Assembly: GCF_025790165.1 (NCBI RefSeq)
Contig: NZ_CP094970.1
Coordinates: forward strand, 4,464,001-4,528,000
Length of the DNA stretch: 64,000 bases
Direction: 5' to 3'
Origin: Solicola gregarius
GTDB taxonomy: Bacteria > Actinomycetota > Actinomycetes > Propionibacteriales > Nocardioidaceae
Under the pieces are notes generated by a model that saw only the letters and a list, made by a program, of their open reading frames with translations, did not search any database and was not told the origin of the DNA. Within the stretch, counting starts at the first letter, position 1; each line of letters starts with the position of its first letter. This document shows positions 43,703-54,531 of the stretch, piece after piece. Made by a program: the position numbers and the translations under genes.

Positions 43703-44018
43703 GCCTCCGAACCGCGGCGGCGTTGGCGAAGATCCGAATGCCGAGGACCACGATGACGCCCGTCGACAGCTGTCCGCCGACGCCGAGCTGGTCGCCGAGG
43801 TAGACGATGAGTCCGGCGATCAACACGTTGGAGACGAACGAGACGACGAAGACCTTGTCGTCGAACTTGCCATCGAGGTACGCCCGGAACGCGCCGAACA
43901 CGGCGTCGAGCGCGGCGACGACGGCGATCGGAAGATAGGGCTGCAGGCCGGACGGAACTGTCGGCTCGAAGACAAGCCCGAGCACTACGCCGACGACGAG
44001 GCCCGCGATCGCGATCAT
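43686..44018 (-). CDS. sbp: Small basic family protein (Sbp)
   Basis: A 110-residue membrane protein: MIAIAGLVVGVVLGLVFEPTVPSGLQPYLPIAVVAALDAVFGAFRAYLDGKFDDKVFVVSFVSNVLIAGLIVYLGDQLGVGGQLSTGVIVVLGIRIFANAAAVRRHVF. Four hydrophobic segments and the A-L-D-A-V-F-G-A-x-R-A signature identify the Sbp family, whose role is unknown. AAAGGGG precedes ATG 44018. It is locked between two DUF881 genes by overlaps on both sides. Confidence 0.94.
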   Translation of the reverse strand: MIAIAGLVVGVVLGLVFEPTVPSGLQPYLPIAVVAALDAVFGAFRAYLDGKFDDKVFVVSFVSNVLIAGLIVYLGDQLGVGGQLSTGVIVVLGIRIFANAAAVRRHVFHA

Positions 44019-44836
44019 TGGTTGTCCCCTTTGACCTGTGCATGACGTACCGTGAGGCGGCCCTTCGGCGCTGCCGGAAGCGACAGGTCCGGCTCGCTGC
44101 TGACCTCGAACTGCATACCGTAGTTGTTGGCGAGCGACGACCACACGGACCCCGCCTGCGTGTCGAGGAAGCGTGCCGCAAGCGTGTCCATGTTGCCGAT
44201 CGCCTCGACGGTGTAGGGCGCGGACAACGAGCGGTAGTTCACGGTGATCGCCTCGCCCGCGGTCCGGATCGACGTCAGGGTCGTGATGCGCTGGCCGTTG
44301 ACGGCGACCGCCTCGGCGCCGGCGTTCCACAGCCCGTTGACCAACAGCTGCATATCCGTGTCGCGGATGCGCCCCTGCGGTTGCGACTCGTAGTCGTCGG
44401 CGTTGTCGACGAGGACAGTGGCGCCTGGCCCGGTCACGGCAACCATGCCGACCGAGATCTGCTCGTTCACGACGCGCTCGTCGTGCTCGGGGTCGGAAGC
44501 GCCCGCTTGGAGCGCCTCCACGTCGTCACGTGCACCGTCGACGGAGTCCTGCAGCTCGGCGACCGACGACTCCCGCTCGTGGATCTGGTCGACCAACGCC
44601 TCGCGTTCGACCTCCGCCTGCGGCCGACGGTCGTACGTCTGGATCGCCGCGAGCGTGATCAGCAGCGCGAACACCGCCAGCGCGGCGACGGACGCGACCC
44701 GCTGTGCTCCCGGCTTCTGCGGTGGCTCGTCTTCGCGGCGCTCGGCCGCGACGTAGTAGTCGTCGTCGATCGAGTGCTCGACGAGCTCCTGCAGGAGGTT
44801 CATCGAGTCGCCGGGCCGACCGAGTACGTTCATCAC
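44015..44836 (-). CDS. DUF881-family membrane protein
   Basis: A 273-residue second DUF881 protein with a cytoplasmic N-terminus, a transmembrane segment (VASVAALAVFALLITLAAIQTY), a coiled-coil (EREALVDQIHERESSVAELQDSVDGARDDVEAL) and the DUF881 domain (VAVTGPGATVLVDNADD ... LLVNGLWNAGAEAVAVNGQRITTLTSIRTAGEAITVNYRSLSAPYTVEAIGNMDTL). The stop overlaps the Sbp ATG by 4 bases. Two DUF881 genes around sbp is the mycobacterial Rv1823-Rv1825 order. Confidence 0.92.
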   Translation of the reverse strand: MMNVLGRPGDSMNLLQELVEHSIDDDYYVAAERREDEPPQKPGAQRVASVAALAVFALLITLAAIQTYDRRPQAEVEREALVDQIHERESSVAELQDSVDGARDDVEALQAGASDPEHDERVVNEQISVGMVAVTGPGATVLVDNADDYESQPQGRIRDTDMQLLVNGLWNAGAEAVAVNGQRITTLTSIRTAGEAITVNYRSLSAPYTVEAIGNMDTLAARFLDTQAGSVWSSLANNYGMQFEVSSEPDLSLPAAPKGRLTVRHAQVKGDNQ

Positions 44837-44843
44837 CGACGCC

Positions 44844-45443
44844 CTAGCTCGCTTGGCTCGGCGGACTCGTCGAGATCAGCTTGCGCACCTGCCAGGCGTA
44901 CAGCAGGCCGGCCCACCAGTAGAGCCCCACGCCCCAGATCGTGAACGCCCAGCCGAACACGTCGGCCAGGTCGGCGATCGTGCCCGAGTCGTCGCCGAGC
45001 AGCAGCAGCGGGAACGCGTACAGCAGGCAGGCCGTCGCCGCCTTGCCGAGGAAGTGCACCGGGAGCGAGCTGTAGCCGCGCGTACGCAGGAACGGGACCA
45101 GGCTGAACAAGAAGATGTCTCGGAGCGGCAGCAGGACCGCCAACCACAGTGGAATGATGTCTCGCCAGGTGAGTCCGACGACGACCGCGAGGATGTACAG
45201 CCGGTCGGCGACCGGGTCGAGGATCGCTCCGAGCTTGGACATCTGGCCCAGCGTGCGCGCGAGCTTGCCGTCGAGATAGTCGGTGAAGCCGGAGATCATC
45301 AGCACGAGCAGCGCCCACTCGTCCTCCTCCGGCCCGAGCACCAGCCAGAGGAACAGTGGCACGCCGAGAAGCCGCAGGAAGCTCAGCAGGTTCGGGACGG
45401 TGAACACCCGCGCAGAGGTCGCATCGCCGTGGGCAGTGCTCAC
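44844..45443 (-). CDS. CDP-alcohol phosphatidyltransferase family protein
   Basis: A 199-residue membrane enzyme. The catalytic motif D-x2-D-G-x2-A-R-x8-G-x3-D-x3-D is present as DYLDGKLARTLGQMSKLGAILDPVADRL; about five hydrophobic segments surround it. It should transfer a phosphatidyl group from CDP-diacylglycerol to an alcohol (PgsA2-like, possibly glycerol phosphate or inositol phosphate). GTG 45443 follows GAGGAG by 5 bases; ATG 45458 and the longer frame are less supported. It heads the minus-strand block leading to the DUF881, gcvH and garA genes. Confidence 0.88.
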   Translation of the reverse strand: MSTAHGDATSARVFTVPNLLSFLRLLGVPLFLWLVLGPEEDEWALLVLMISGFTDYLDGKLARTLGQMSKLGAILDPVADRLYILAVVVGLTWRDIIPLWLAVLLPLRDIFLFSLVPFLRTRGYSSLPVHFLGKAATACLLYAFPLLLLGDDSGTIADLADVFGWAFTIWGVGLYWWAGLLYAWQVRKLISTSPPSQAS

Positions 45444-45532
45444 AGGTCTCCTCGGCATTGGGTGGGTAACGGCTCGCGTTGCGGGACCAGCGTAACTGGG
45501 CGCTCTCTTGTGTCGGTGCGGGTACTGAGAGA

Positions 45533-45544
45533 CTGTGGCCACAG
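45533..45544. promoter_or_regulatory. Perfect palindrome in the sod promoter region
   Basis: CTGTGGCCACAG is a 12-bp perfect palindrome 41 bases before the sod start codon, just upstream of a TAACTT-like -10 box (45553-45558). It could be a regulator site; chance is not excluded for a 12-mer. Confidence 0.35.
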
Positions 45545-45585
45545 CACAGCGATAACTTCATCGCACCTGACCTTGGGAGGATTGA

Positions 45586-46206
45586 GTGGCTGACTACACC
45601 CTGCCCGATCTGCCGTACGACTATGGCGCACTCGAGCCGCACATCTCCGGCACGATCATGGAATTGCACCACGACAAGCACCACCAGACGTACGTAACGG
45701 GCGCGAACACCGCACTGGAGAAGCTCGCCGAGGCACGCGACGTCCAGGAGTTCGGCACCGTCAACCTTCTCGAGAAGAACCTCGCGTTCAACCTCGCCGG
45801 GCACGTGAACCACTCGGTCTTCTGGCCGAACATGTCGCCCGACGGCGGCGACAAGCCCGACGGCGAGCTGGGCGCAGCGATCGACGACCAGTTCGGGTCG
45901 TTCGACGGGTTCCGCGGGCAGTTCGAGGCCAGCGCGCTCGGCATCCAGGGCTCCGGCTGGTCCATCCTCGCGTGGGACTCCCTCGGTCAGAAGCTGCTCA
46001 TCTGCCAGCTGTACGACCACCAGGGCAACCTGCCCGTGGGTCTGACGCCGCTGCTGATGCTCGACATGTGGGAGCACGCGTTCTACCTGCAGTACAAGAA
46101 CGTGAAGGCCTACTACGTGAAGGCATGGTGGAACGTCGTCAACTGGGCCGACGTCACCGACCGCTTCGGCACCGCCCGCAGCGTGCACAACATCACCAAG
46201 GGCTGA
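45586..46206 (+). CDS. sodA: Superoxide dismutase (Fe/Mn)
   Basis: A 206-residue Fe/Mn superoxide dismutase. Metal ligands are H28 (MELHHDKHH), H76 (HVNHSVFW), D160 and H164 ([14 protein letters not shown]). The DHQGN segment with H145 resembles mycobacterial SodA, which uses iron, so metal choice cannot be set by eye. It converts superoxide to peroxide and oxygen. There is no signal peptide. GTG 45586 follows GGGAGG. It is divergent from the phosphatidyltransferase gene and convergent with the CopD/CtaG gene. Confidence 0.95.
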   Translation: MADYTLPDLPYDYGALEPHISGTIMELHHDKHHQTYVTGANTALEKLAEARDVQEFGTVNLLEKNLAFNLAGHVNHSVFWPNMSPDGGDKPDGELGAAIDDQFGSFDGFRGQFEASALGIQGSGWSILAWDSLGQKLLICQLYDHQGNLPVGLTPLLMLDMWEHAFYLQYKNVKAYYVKAWWNVVNWADVTDRFGTARSVHNITKG

Positions 46207-46222
46207 CCGCCCCGGTACGCAC

Positions 46223-46256
46223 ACAGCCTGCCCCGCCTGACGGCCGGGCAGGCTGT
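46223..46256. terminator. Bidirectional terminator between sod and copD/ctaG
   Basis: ACAGCCTGCCC (46223-46233) and GGGCAGGCTGT (46246-46256) form a perfect 11-bp stem, continued by GCC/GGC around TGAC. It lies between two convergent stop codons. Confidence 0.75.
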
Positions 46257-46270
46257 CGCGTGTCTGCCCG

Positions 46271-48253
46271 TCAGCGGTCGTGTTCGTTCAGCGAGGCGAG
46301 GTAAGCGTTGTACTCGTCCAACGCGGCGTCGCCTCGCCGGTCGAAACGCTTCGACTCGCGCTGGTCGCTGCGCAACCACTGTACGAACAGGGCCACCATC
46401 ACGATCAACAGTGGCAGCTCACCCATCGCCCACGAGACGCTCCCGCCGAGGTTCTGGTCCGCGAGCAGGTCGGTCTGGTACGGGCGATCCAGGCTCGTCC
46501 AGTACGACTCCGCGAGAACCGTGGCCGACGACATGATCGTGACGGAGAAGAACGCATGGAACGGCATCGAGACGAGCAACACCGCGAACCTACCGAGCGG
46601 CGGCACCCGCCGCGCCGACGGATCGACGCCCACGATCACGTAGTAGAAGAGGAATCCCACGGCCAGGAAGTGCAGCTCCATCAGCGCGTGTCCCGTGTGT
46701 GTCTCCATCATCAACGTGAAGAGTCCGGAGAAGTACAGGACGTACAGGCTGCCGACGAACAGGGCCGCGGCGAAGACCGGGTGCGTGATGAACACCGCCG
46801 CGCGGGAGTGGATCGCGTTCGCCAGCAGCTGCCGCGGACCGATCTCGCCCGGCTCGCGTGGCCCGGGCAGGGTTCGCAGTGCGAGCGTGATCGGCGCCGC
46901 GAGCACCAAGAAGATCGGCGCGACCATCGCCAGGAGCATGTGCGACACCATGTGGGCGCTGAACAACACATGCGCGTACGCGCCCAGGCCGCCGAATGTC
47001 GCCCAGGCGATGACCGCGAGGCCGACGAACCACGACACCGTGCGGCCGACCGGCCACGCGTCACCCCGGCGTCGCATCACCAGCAGACCCGCGATGTACA
47101 GCGCGGCACCGAGCGAGACGACGACGAGCCCGACGCCGTTGGGGCTGAAGCTCCACAGCAGTCGGCCGACCGTCGGTGCGGCGGGCATCGGCTCGCCGAG
47201 CAGCTCGGTCACCGGATCGGTGTAAAGGTCGTCGGGCACCGGCGGTGGCGTACGCGAGAGGGCGACGGCGAGCCCGATCGTCGCGAACATCACCAGCAGC
47301 TCGACGGCTGCAAGACCCATGAACGTACGTCCGACGCGGCCGCTCCGCTCGAGACGCGGTATCACCCATCGGCGGTGGCTGAGGCCGAACGCGCCCATGG
47401 CCAGCAGGGCCAACACCTTCGCGAGCAGCAGGTTGCCATACTCGGTCGTGAACACCTGATGGAGCTTCTCGATCCGGACACTCGCGTTCACGACGCCCGA
47501 CAGACCGACGATTGCGATGCACCATGCAGCTAAGGCCGAATAGCGACGGACGGCGGCGGGCAGACGCTTGCTTCCCAGCGTCGCGACCCAGCCGAGGGCG
47601 AGCAGACCGCCCACCCACAGGGATGCGCCCGCGACGTGCAGCAGCAGGCTCGCGACCGCCAGCATGTGTGAGCCCGATGATGCGGAGTGGCCGGTGAGCA
47701 CCGGGGGTACGAGCGCCAGCAGCGCGAGACCCAGTACGGCGGTGACCGCAGGAACGCCCAGCACCCAACGCGCGAGCACGGCGACCGCGATCGCCAGCAC
47801 GCATTGGACGAGGAACGCTCGACCGCTGTCGGTGTCGAGGAGGTACGAGCTGATCTCTGCGTACGTCAGGTCGCCGACCGGCACGGCGAAGATGTCGGAG
47901 ATCGAGAACGCGAGCTCGACGACGATGGCGGCCGCCCAGACCCATGCGGCCCGCGACGCATGGCGTACTGCCTGCGCGGCGTGTCCCTGGGCTCCCCCGC
48001 TCGGCGCAGGCAGCAGGAATGCCGCGGCGAGCAGACACCCCACGACCGCGAAGCCGGCGAGATCGGCGACGACCCGGCTGATCGGAAGACCCCAACCGGT
48101 GAGCGCGCCGGGGTCGGCGATCGTGTCCGGCACCTTCTCGGGAGCAGCGTGGCCGTACACCATCGCGAGGTAGAACACGGCGCCGGTGAGCAACGCGGCG
48201 GCAACGGACCACCGGACGACACCGCCGCGCGCGACCACGCGATCCCTAAGCAC
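46271..48253 (-). CDS. Fusion of CopD-like copper domain and CtaG-like assembly domain
   Basis: A 660-residue polytopic protein with about 14 transmembrane segments. The N-terminal half (to about 340) is CopD/YcnJ-like: GLPISRVVADLAGFAVVG, LTGHSASSGSHMLAVASLLLHVAGASLWVGGLLALGWVA, FTTEYGNLLLAKVLALLAM. The C-terminal half is the caa3-type CtaG assembly domain: FGGLGAYAHVLFSAHMVSHMLLAMVAPIFLVLAAPITLALR, TGHALMELHFLAVGFLFYYVIVGVDP, MPFHAFFSVTIMSS. It probably imports or passes copper for cytochrome oxidase maturation. Its start overlaps the copC end by 8 bases. Confidence 0.9.
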   Translation of the reverse strand: MLRDRVVARGGVVRWSVAAALLTGAVFYLAMVYGHAAPEKVPDTIADPGALTGWGLPISRVVADLAGFAVVGCLLAAAFLLPAPSGGAQGHAAQAVRHASRAAWVWAAAIVVELAFSISDIFAVPVGDLTYAEISSYLLDTDSGRAFLVQCVLAIAVAVLARWVLGVPAVTAVLGLALLALVPPVLTGHSASSGSHMLAVASLLLHVAGASLWVGGLLALGWVATLGSKRLPAAVRRYSALAAWCIAIVGLSGVVNASVRIEKLHQVFTTEYGNLLLAKVLALLAMGAFGLSHRRWVIPRLERSGRVGRTFMGLAAVELLVMFATIGLAVALSRTPPPVPDDLYTDPVTELLGEPMPAAPTVGRLLWSFSPNGVGLVVVSLGAALYIAGLLVMRRRGDAWPVGRTVSWFVGLAVIAWATFGGLGAYAHVLFSAHMVSHMLLAMVAPIFLVLAAPITLALRTLPGPREPGEIGPRQLLANAIHSRAAVFITHPVFAAALFVGSLYVLYFSGLFTLMMETHTGHALMELHFLAVGFLFYYVIVGVDPSARRVPPLGRFAVLLVSMPFHAFFSVTIMSSATVLAESYWTSLDRPYQTDLLADQNLGGSVSWAMGELPLLIVMVALFVQWLRSDQRESKRFDRRGDAALDEYNAYLASLNEHDR

Positions 48254-48749
48254 GGCGGCGGATCCGGGGCCAGATCAGCAGGCCGACGGCGACCACGACG
48301 GCCGCGCCGCCGATGGCCAGATGGGTGGCATGTCGCTCGGCGAACGACTCGTCGTCCGACTCCTGCTTCCCGCCGACCTGCTTGCCACTCGTCACCTCGT
48401 ACGTCAGCTCGCCGGTGATCGGATGGCCGTCGGCCGAGATGACCCGATACGCGATCGTGTACGTGCCCGCGAGGTTCGCGGTGTCGATCGACTGGCTGAC
48501 CTCCGTGCCGTCGACAGTCGGCGCCTTCGAGGCGAGCGGCGCGCCGTCGGGAGCCGTCACCTGAAGCTGTGCCGGCGTCGAGACGTCCTCGTTGAAGGTG
48601 AGCGACACCGTCGTCGGCTCCGAGTCGAGGGCCGCTCCGTCCTTCGGGTCCGACCGCACCAGGGTCGCGTGCGCGAACGCAGGACCGGCCGTCTGGATGA
48701 GTACGAGGAAGAGCGCCGCGATGACCGCGGCAGGCAGCCTGAGAGACAT
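48246..48749 (-). CDS. copC: Secreted copper-binding protein CopC/YcnJ-like
   Basis: A 167-residue protein with a signal peptide (RLPAAVIAALFLVLIQTAGPAFA) and a CopC beta-barrel whose copper ligands are the new N-terminal His (HATLVRSDP) and the late D-G-H-P (VISADGHPITGELTYEV). A C-terminal transmembrane anchor (HLAIGGAAVVVAVGLLIWPRIRRR) follows. It binds copper outside the membrane and hands it to the CopD-like partner, whose gene it overlaps by 8 bases. Stop-codon overlap means one transcript. Confidence 0.92.
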   Translation of the reverse strand: MSLRLPAAVIAALFLVLIQTAGPAFAHATLVRSDPKDGAALDSEPTTVSLTFNEDVSTPAQLQVTAPDGAPLASKAPTVDGTEVSQSIDTANLAGTYTIAYRVISADGHPITGELTYEVTSGKQVGGKQESDDESFAERHATHLAIGGAAVVVAVGLLIWPRIRRRA

Positions 48750-48843
48750 TGTGGATCCAGCCTAAGACGTCAGTGCCCGGCCCGACATGTCGGCCTACGG
48801 GACCGGCTGGCGCTCGGCTCCACGCGTACCGCACACTGGCGCC

Positions 48844-50070
48844 ATGACGACGTACGCCAAGGACATGTCGACGCCCGCCGAGGACTTCATCGCACTCGAC
48901 GAGTCGTGGAGCACGCACAACTACCATCCGCTTCCGGTCGTCATCGCCGAGGCGAACGGGCCGTGGGTCACCGACGTCGACGGCAACCGCTATCTCGACT
49001 TCCTCTCCGGCTACTCCGCACTGAACTTCGGCCACCGTCACCCGGCCGTCGTGACCGCCGCGGTCGAGCAGCTCGGCAGGGTGACCCTGACGTCTCGCGC
49101 GTTCCATCACGACCAGTTCGGACTGTTCTGCAAGGAGCTCGCCGAGCTGACGGGCACCGACATGGTGCTCACCATGAACTCCGGCGCAGAGGCGGTGGAG
49201 TCCGCCATCAAGGTCGCGCGCAAGTGGGCGTACCAGGTCAAGGGCGTTCCCGCGGAGACCGCGGAGGTCGTGGTGGCGACATCGAACTTCCACGGTCGTA
49301 CGACGACGATCGTGTCGTTCTCCGATGACGAGACCGCCCGCGCCGATTTCGGACCGTTCACGCCGGGCTTCGTCCAGGTCCCCTACGGCGACGCCGACGC
49401 ACTGCGCGACGCGGTCAACGACCGTACGGCCGCGTTGTTGCTGGAGCCGATCCAGGGCGAGGCGGGCGTCATCACTCCCCCGCCGGGCTACTTCGCCGAA
49501 GCGCGCCGGATCGCCGACGACGCGGGTGCCTTGCTGATCGCCGACGAGATCCAGTCCGGGCTCGCCCGCACGGGCACCCTGCTCGCGCTCGACCACGAAG
49601 GCGTACGTGCCGACCTGTACACGCTCGGCAAGGCGCTCGGCGGCGGCATCCTCCCGCTGTCTGCGGTCGTCGGACGCGGCGACGTCCTCGGCGTACTGCG
49701 GCCCGGCGAGCACGGCTCGACGTTCGGCGGCAACCCGCTCGCATGCGCTGTCGGCCGAGCCGTGATCGCCCTGCTTCGCACCGGCGAGTTCCAGGAACGC
49801 TCGGCGACCCTCGGACTGCACCTGCACCAGCGTCTCGGCGCGCTCGTCGGCAACGGTGTGACAGAGGTACGCGGCCGTGGTCTGTGGGCAGGCGTCGACA
49901 TCGCCGCCGGTGGCTTGTCCGGGCGCGACGCGTCGGAGACGCTGGCCAAGCAGGGGGTCCTGTGCAAGGAGACGCACGGAAGCACGCTGCGCATCGCTCC
50001 TCCCCTGGTGATCGAGCGCGACGAGCTCGACCGAGGCATCGACGCGATCGCCGCCGTCGTTCGACGCTGA
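48844..50070 (+). CDS. rocD: Ornithine aminotransferase
   Basis: A 408-residue class III aminotransferase. LDESWSTHNYHPLPVVIAEANGPWVTDVDGNRYLDFLSGYSALNFGHRHP is the ornithine aminotransferase N-terminus; the PLP lysine is K263 in YTLGKALGGGILPLSAVVG; DEIQSGLARTG holds the cofactor Asp. It moves the delta-amino group of ornithine to 2-oxoglutarate, giving glutamate semialdehyde. ATG 48844 has CACACT 6 bases upstream (leaderless). No arginase is adjacent. Confidence 0.92.
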   Translation: MTTYAKDMSTPAEDFIALDESWSTHNYHPLPVVIAEANGPWVTDVDGNRYLDFLSGYSALNFGHRHPAVVTAAVEQLGRVTLTSRAFHHDQFGLFCKELAELTGTDMVLTMNSGAEAVESAIKVARKWAYQVKGVPAETAEVVVATSNFHGRTTTIVSFSDDETARADFGPFTPGFVQVPYGDADALRDAVNDRTAALLLEPIQGEAGVITPPPGYFAEARRIADDAGALLIADEIQSGLARTGTLLALDHEGVRADLYTLGKALGGGILPLSAVVGRGDVLGVLRPGEHGSTFGGNPLACAVGRAVIALLRTGEFQERSATLGLHLHQRLGALVGNGVTEVRGRGLWAGVDIAAGGLSGRDASETLAKQGVLCKETHGSTLRIAPPLVIERDELDRGIDAIAAVVRR

Positions 50071-50115
50071 ACGTAGATGTTCGTTTTTGATCACCTGATG
50101 GAGTAACGTGCGGTC

Positions 50116-50883
50116 ATGTTTGCCGCCGAACGACAGCGCGTGATCCTCGACCACGTACGCGAGCGGGGCGCCGTGTCGATCAAGGACCTCGCCGCGCTGG
50201 TCGGGTCGTCCGAGGTGACCGTGCGGCGCGACCTGAAGCAGCTCGAGGCGGCCGGCGAGCTTCGCCGCGAGCATGGTGGCGCGGTCCCGGCAGCGGAGCA
50301 GCCACCGCGCGAGCCCACGTACGCGGAGAAGTCCCGGACCGCCTCTCGGCAGAAGTCGGCGATCGCCCGCCTCGCCGCCGGCTTCGTACAGGATGGCGAC
50401 GCGATCGTCATCGGCGCCGGGACCACCACGATGGCCCTCGCCGAGCAGTTGCGAACCCGCAATGAGCTCACGGTGATGACCAACTCTCTCCTGGTGGCAC
50501 AGGCGTTTGCCGATTCGCCCCGGATTGAGGTCGTCCTGACCGGCGGGATGCTCCGCGGGTCGATCTTCGCCGTCGTCGGCAGCGCCGCCGAGCGCGCGCT
50601 GTCCGGTCTGCACGCGGACCGCACCTTCCTGTCCGGCAACGGCCTGACCGCACGTAACGGGCTGTCGACTCCGAACCAGATGGTGGCCGGTGTCGACCGG
50701 GCCCTGGCGGAGGCCGGCAACGAGGTGTGCGTCCTCGCCGACCACACCAAGATCGGCCGCAACTCGGTGATCCAGACCGTGCCCACCGAGCAGATCGACG
50801 CGCTGGTCACCGATGCCTTGGCATCGGGTGACGAGCTCGACCTGTTCCGGACCGCCGGCGCTCGGGTGCATGTCGCAACCTGA
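50116..50883 (+). CDS. DeoR/GlpR-family sugar-operon repressor
   Basis: A 255-residue DeoR regulator: ERQRVILDHVRERGAVSIKDLAALVGSSEVTVRRDLKQLEAAGELRREHGGAV is the winged HTH with the family signature V-S-x-x-T-V-R-R-D-L; the C-terminal sugar-phosphate sensor begins IARLAAGFVQDGDAIVIGAGTTTMALAEQL and contains VVLTGGMLRGSIFAVVG. It should sense a phosphorylated sugar. ATG 50116 has TAACGT 6 bases upstream. It lies 90 bases before a sugar ABC importer on the same strand and is its likely regulator. Confidence 0.92.
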   Translation: MFAAERQRVILDHVRERGAVSIKDLAALVGSSEVTVRRDLKQLEAAGELRREHGGAVPAAEQPPREPTYAEKSRTASRQKSAIARLAAGFVQDGDAIVIGAGTTTMALAEQLRTRNELTVMTNSLLVAQAFADSPRIEVVLTGGMLRGSIFAVVGSAAERALSGLHADRTFLSGNGLTARNGLSTPNQMVAGVDRALAEAGNEVCVLADHTKIGRNSVIQTVPTEQIDALVTDALASGDELDLFRTAGARVHVAT

Positions 50884-50890
50884 TCGTTAT

Positions 50891-50939
50891 CCGTCGTTTT
50901 AGACGGCTCGTTGACAACTTCTGATCGTTCGTGAATGAT
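50891..50939 (+). promoter_or_regulatory. Promoter and operator of the sugar importer operon
   Basis: TTGACA (50911-50916) and AATGAT (50934-50939), 17 bases apart, form a good promoter. ATCGTTC-GT-GAATGAT (50924-50939) is an inverted repeat overlapping the -10 box, and CCGTC/GACGG (50891-50906) is a second one just upstream of -35. Either could bind the adjacent DeoR regulator. Confidence 0.55.
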
Positions 50940-50972
50940 TCTGTGATCCAGGTCTCACGAGGAGGTTGTCGC

Positions 50973-52051
50973 ATGACCACCATCCATCCCGTCCGTACGT
51001 TCGCCGCCGTCGCTTGTACCGCGGCTCTGGTGGTCGCGGGCTGCACGAAGTCCGAGGACTCGGGCGCGTCCGACACCCCTGCCGACCCCGAGGCGGGCGC
51101 CCAGAAGGTCAAGGCGGCCGGCACGAACGGGCCCGAGTGCACGCTCGACAAGTACGGGGCGGAGAAGCTGGACCTGGCCGATGCGACGGTCGGGTTCTCG
51201 CAGTCGGAGAAGGAGGACAACCCCTTCCGCATCGCCGAGACCGAGTCGATCACGACCTCCGCCGAGGAGGCCGGCGTCAAGGACTTCATCAAGACCAATG
51301 CGCAGACCCAGCTGTCGAAGCAGATCTCGGACATCCAGGGGATGATCTCGCAGGGCGTCGACGTACTCATCGTCGCGCCGCTGAACTCCGACGGTCTCGA
51401 ACCGGCGCTCAATGCGGCCAAGGACAAGGGCATCCCCGTCCTCACCGTCGACCGCAAGCTCAATGCTGCGCCGTGTGACGACTACATCTCGTTCCTCGGC
51501 TCCGACTTCACCGAGCAGGGCAAGCGCGCGGCGGACCAGGTCATCGAGTCCACCGACGGCAAGGCCAACGTCGCGATTCTGCTCGGGGCCTCCGGCAACA
51601 ACGTGACCACCGAGCGTACGAAGGGCTTCGTCGACCAGGTCGAGGCCGAGGCCCCCGACATCGAGATCGTCGCGCAGCAGACCGGCGAGTTCGCGCGTGA
51701 CAAGGGCCAGCAGGTGACCGAGCAGCTGCTGCAGTCGAACCCCGAGATCGACACCATCTATGCCGAGAACGACGAGATGGGCCTCGGCGCTCTTGCCGCC
51801 ATCCGAGCTGCCGGCAAGCAGCCGGGCGAAGACGTCAAGATCTTCTCGGTCGACGGCACCCGGAACGCCGTGCTCGAGCTGACGAAGGGCACGTACAACG
51901 GCGTCATCGAGTCCAACCCGCGCTTCGGGCCGCTCGCGTTCGACACGCTGGAGAAGTTCTACGCCGGCGACCCGGTCACCGACGAGATCGTGATCGAGGA
52001 CCGTGAGTACAACCCCGACAATGCCGAGGAGCTTCTGGACTCGGCGTACTG

Positions 52052-52052
<1 letters not shown>
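50973..52052 (+). CDS. Sugar ABC transporter substrate-binding lipoprotein, YtfQ type
   Basis: A 359-residue lipoprotein: signal with lipobox ALVVAGC (Cys near residue 20), then a periplasmic-binding fold. ATVGFSQSEKEDNPFRIAETESI, DIQGMISQGVDVLIVAPLNSDGLEPALNAAKDKGIPVLTVDRKL, TGEFARDKGQQVTEQLL and IYAENDEMGLGALAAIRAAGKQPGEDVKIFSVDG match the ribose-class proteins and in detail the galactofuranose-binding YtfQ. ATG 50973 follows GAGGAGG. The two-permease gene order behind it is the Ytf layout. Substrate is inferred. Confidence 0.88.
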
Positions 52053-53568
<1,516 letters not shown>

Positions 53569-53572
<4 letters not shown>

Positions 53573-54531
53573 CGGCTGTCGCCCAGGCTCGGCGCGCGCC
53601 CGCGACCGCAGACGTCGCGGCGTTCGCCCGTGACTACGGCGTGTACGCGGCCCTGGTGATCGTCCTTGCGTACAACGCCCTCTTCACCGACGGCTTCCTG
53701 ACCGGCGACAACCTCCGGGTGCAGCTGATCCAGGTGGTCCCCGTGCTGCTCGTCGCGCTCGGCATGGCGATGGTGATCGGTACGGAGGGCATCGATCTTT
53801 CGGTCGGTGCGGTGATGTCACTCGCCGCCGCGGCGTTGCCCCTCTACCTCGGCTACGGGTTCGTGCCGGCGGTGCTGGCCGCTGTGCTGTGCGGCGTGGT
53901 CGTCGGTCTCGTGAACGGCTCGATGGTCGCGTTCGTCGGTCTGCAACCGATCGTCGCAACGCTGGCCCTGATGATCGCCGGACGCGGCGTCGCGCTCGTC
54001 ATGTCCGACGAGCAGATGCGGACCGTCGACAATCCGCAGATGCTGTCACTCGGCATCGACTCGATCGCCGGGATCCCTTACACCGTTGTCGTCGCGGCAG
54101 TGATCACCGTGGCCATGACCGTCCTCGTCTCGCGCACCACGTACGGCCGACAGCTCGTCGCCATCGGCGGCAACCGGCGGGCAGCGGAGCTGGCCGGGCT
54201 CCCCGTCCGCCGGATCCTCGTCACCACGTACGTCGTGTGCGCGGTGCTGGCCGCAATCGCGGGCATCATCGTCACGGCCCGATCGGGCGCGAGCGTGCCG
54301 TCGACCATCGGCAACCTGATCGAGCTGTCCGCGATCACGGCCGTCGTGATCGGCGGAACTCCCCTGTCCGGCGGACAGGTGCGGATCGTCGGCACGGTCG
54401 CCGGAGCCCTGCTCCTGCAGGTGATCATCGCAACCCTCAGCCAGCACAACGTGCCGCCGTCGTACTCCCAGATCGTGCAGGCCCTGATCATCGTCTTGGC
54501 GATCTACATCCAGCGAGGTCGGTCGACGTGA
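53569..54531 (+). CDS. Sugar ABC transporter permease 1, YtfT type
   Basis: A 320-residue RbsC-like permease with about nine hydrophobic segments. VNGSMVAFVGLQPIVATLALMIAGRGVALVMSDEQ is the conserved EAA-like and cytoplasmic-loop region of BPD_transp_2 permeases; GTEGIDLSVGAVMSL is the ribose-class signature. ATG 53569 is in an ATGA overlap with the ATPase stop. A second permease follows with GTGA overlap, so the pore should be a heterodimer. Confidence 0.92.

Noticed and set aside
47866-50871. 1001-codon minus-strand frame across copC, rocD and the DeoR gene
   Set aside because: It crosses three well-supported genes in other frames and has no domain of its own.
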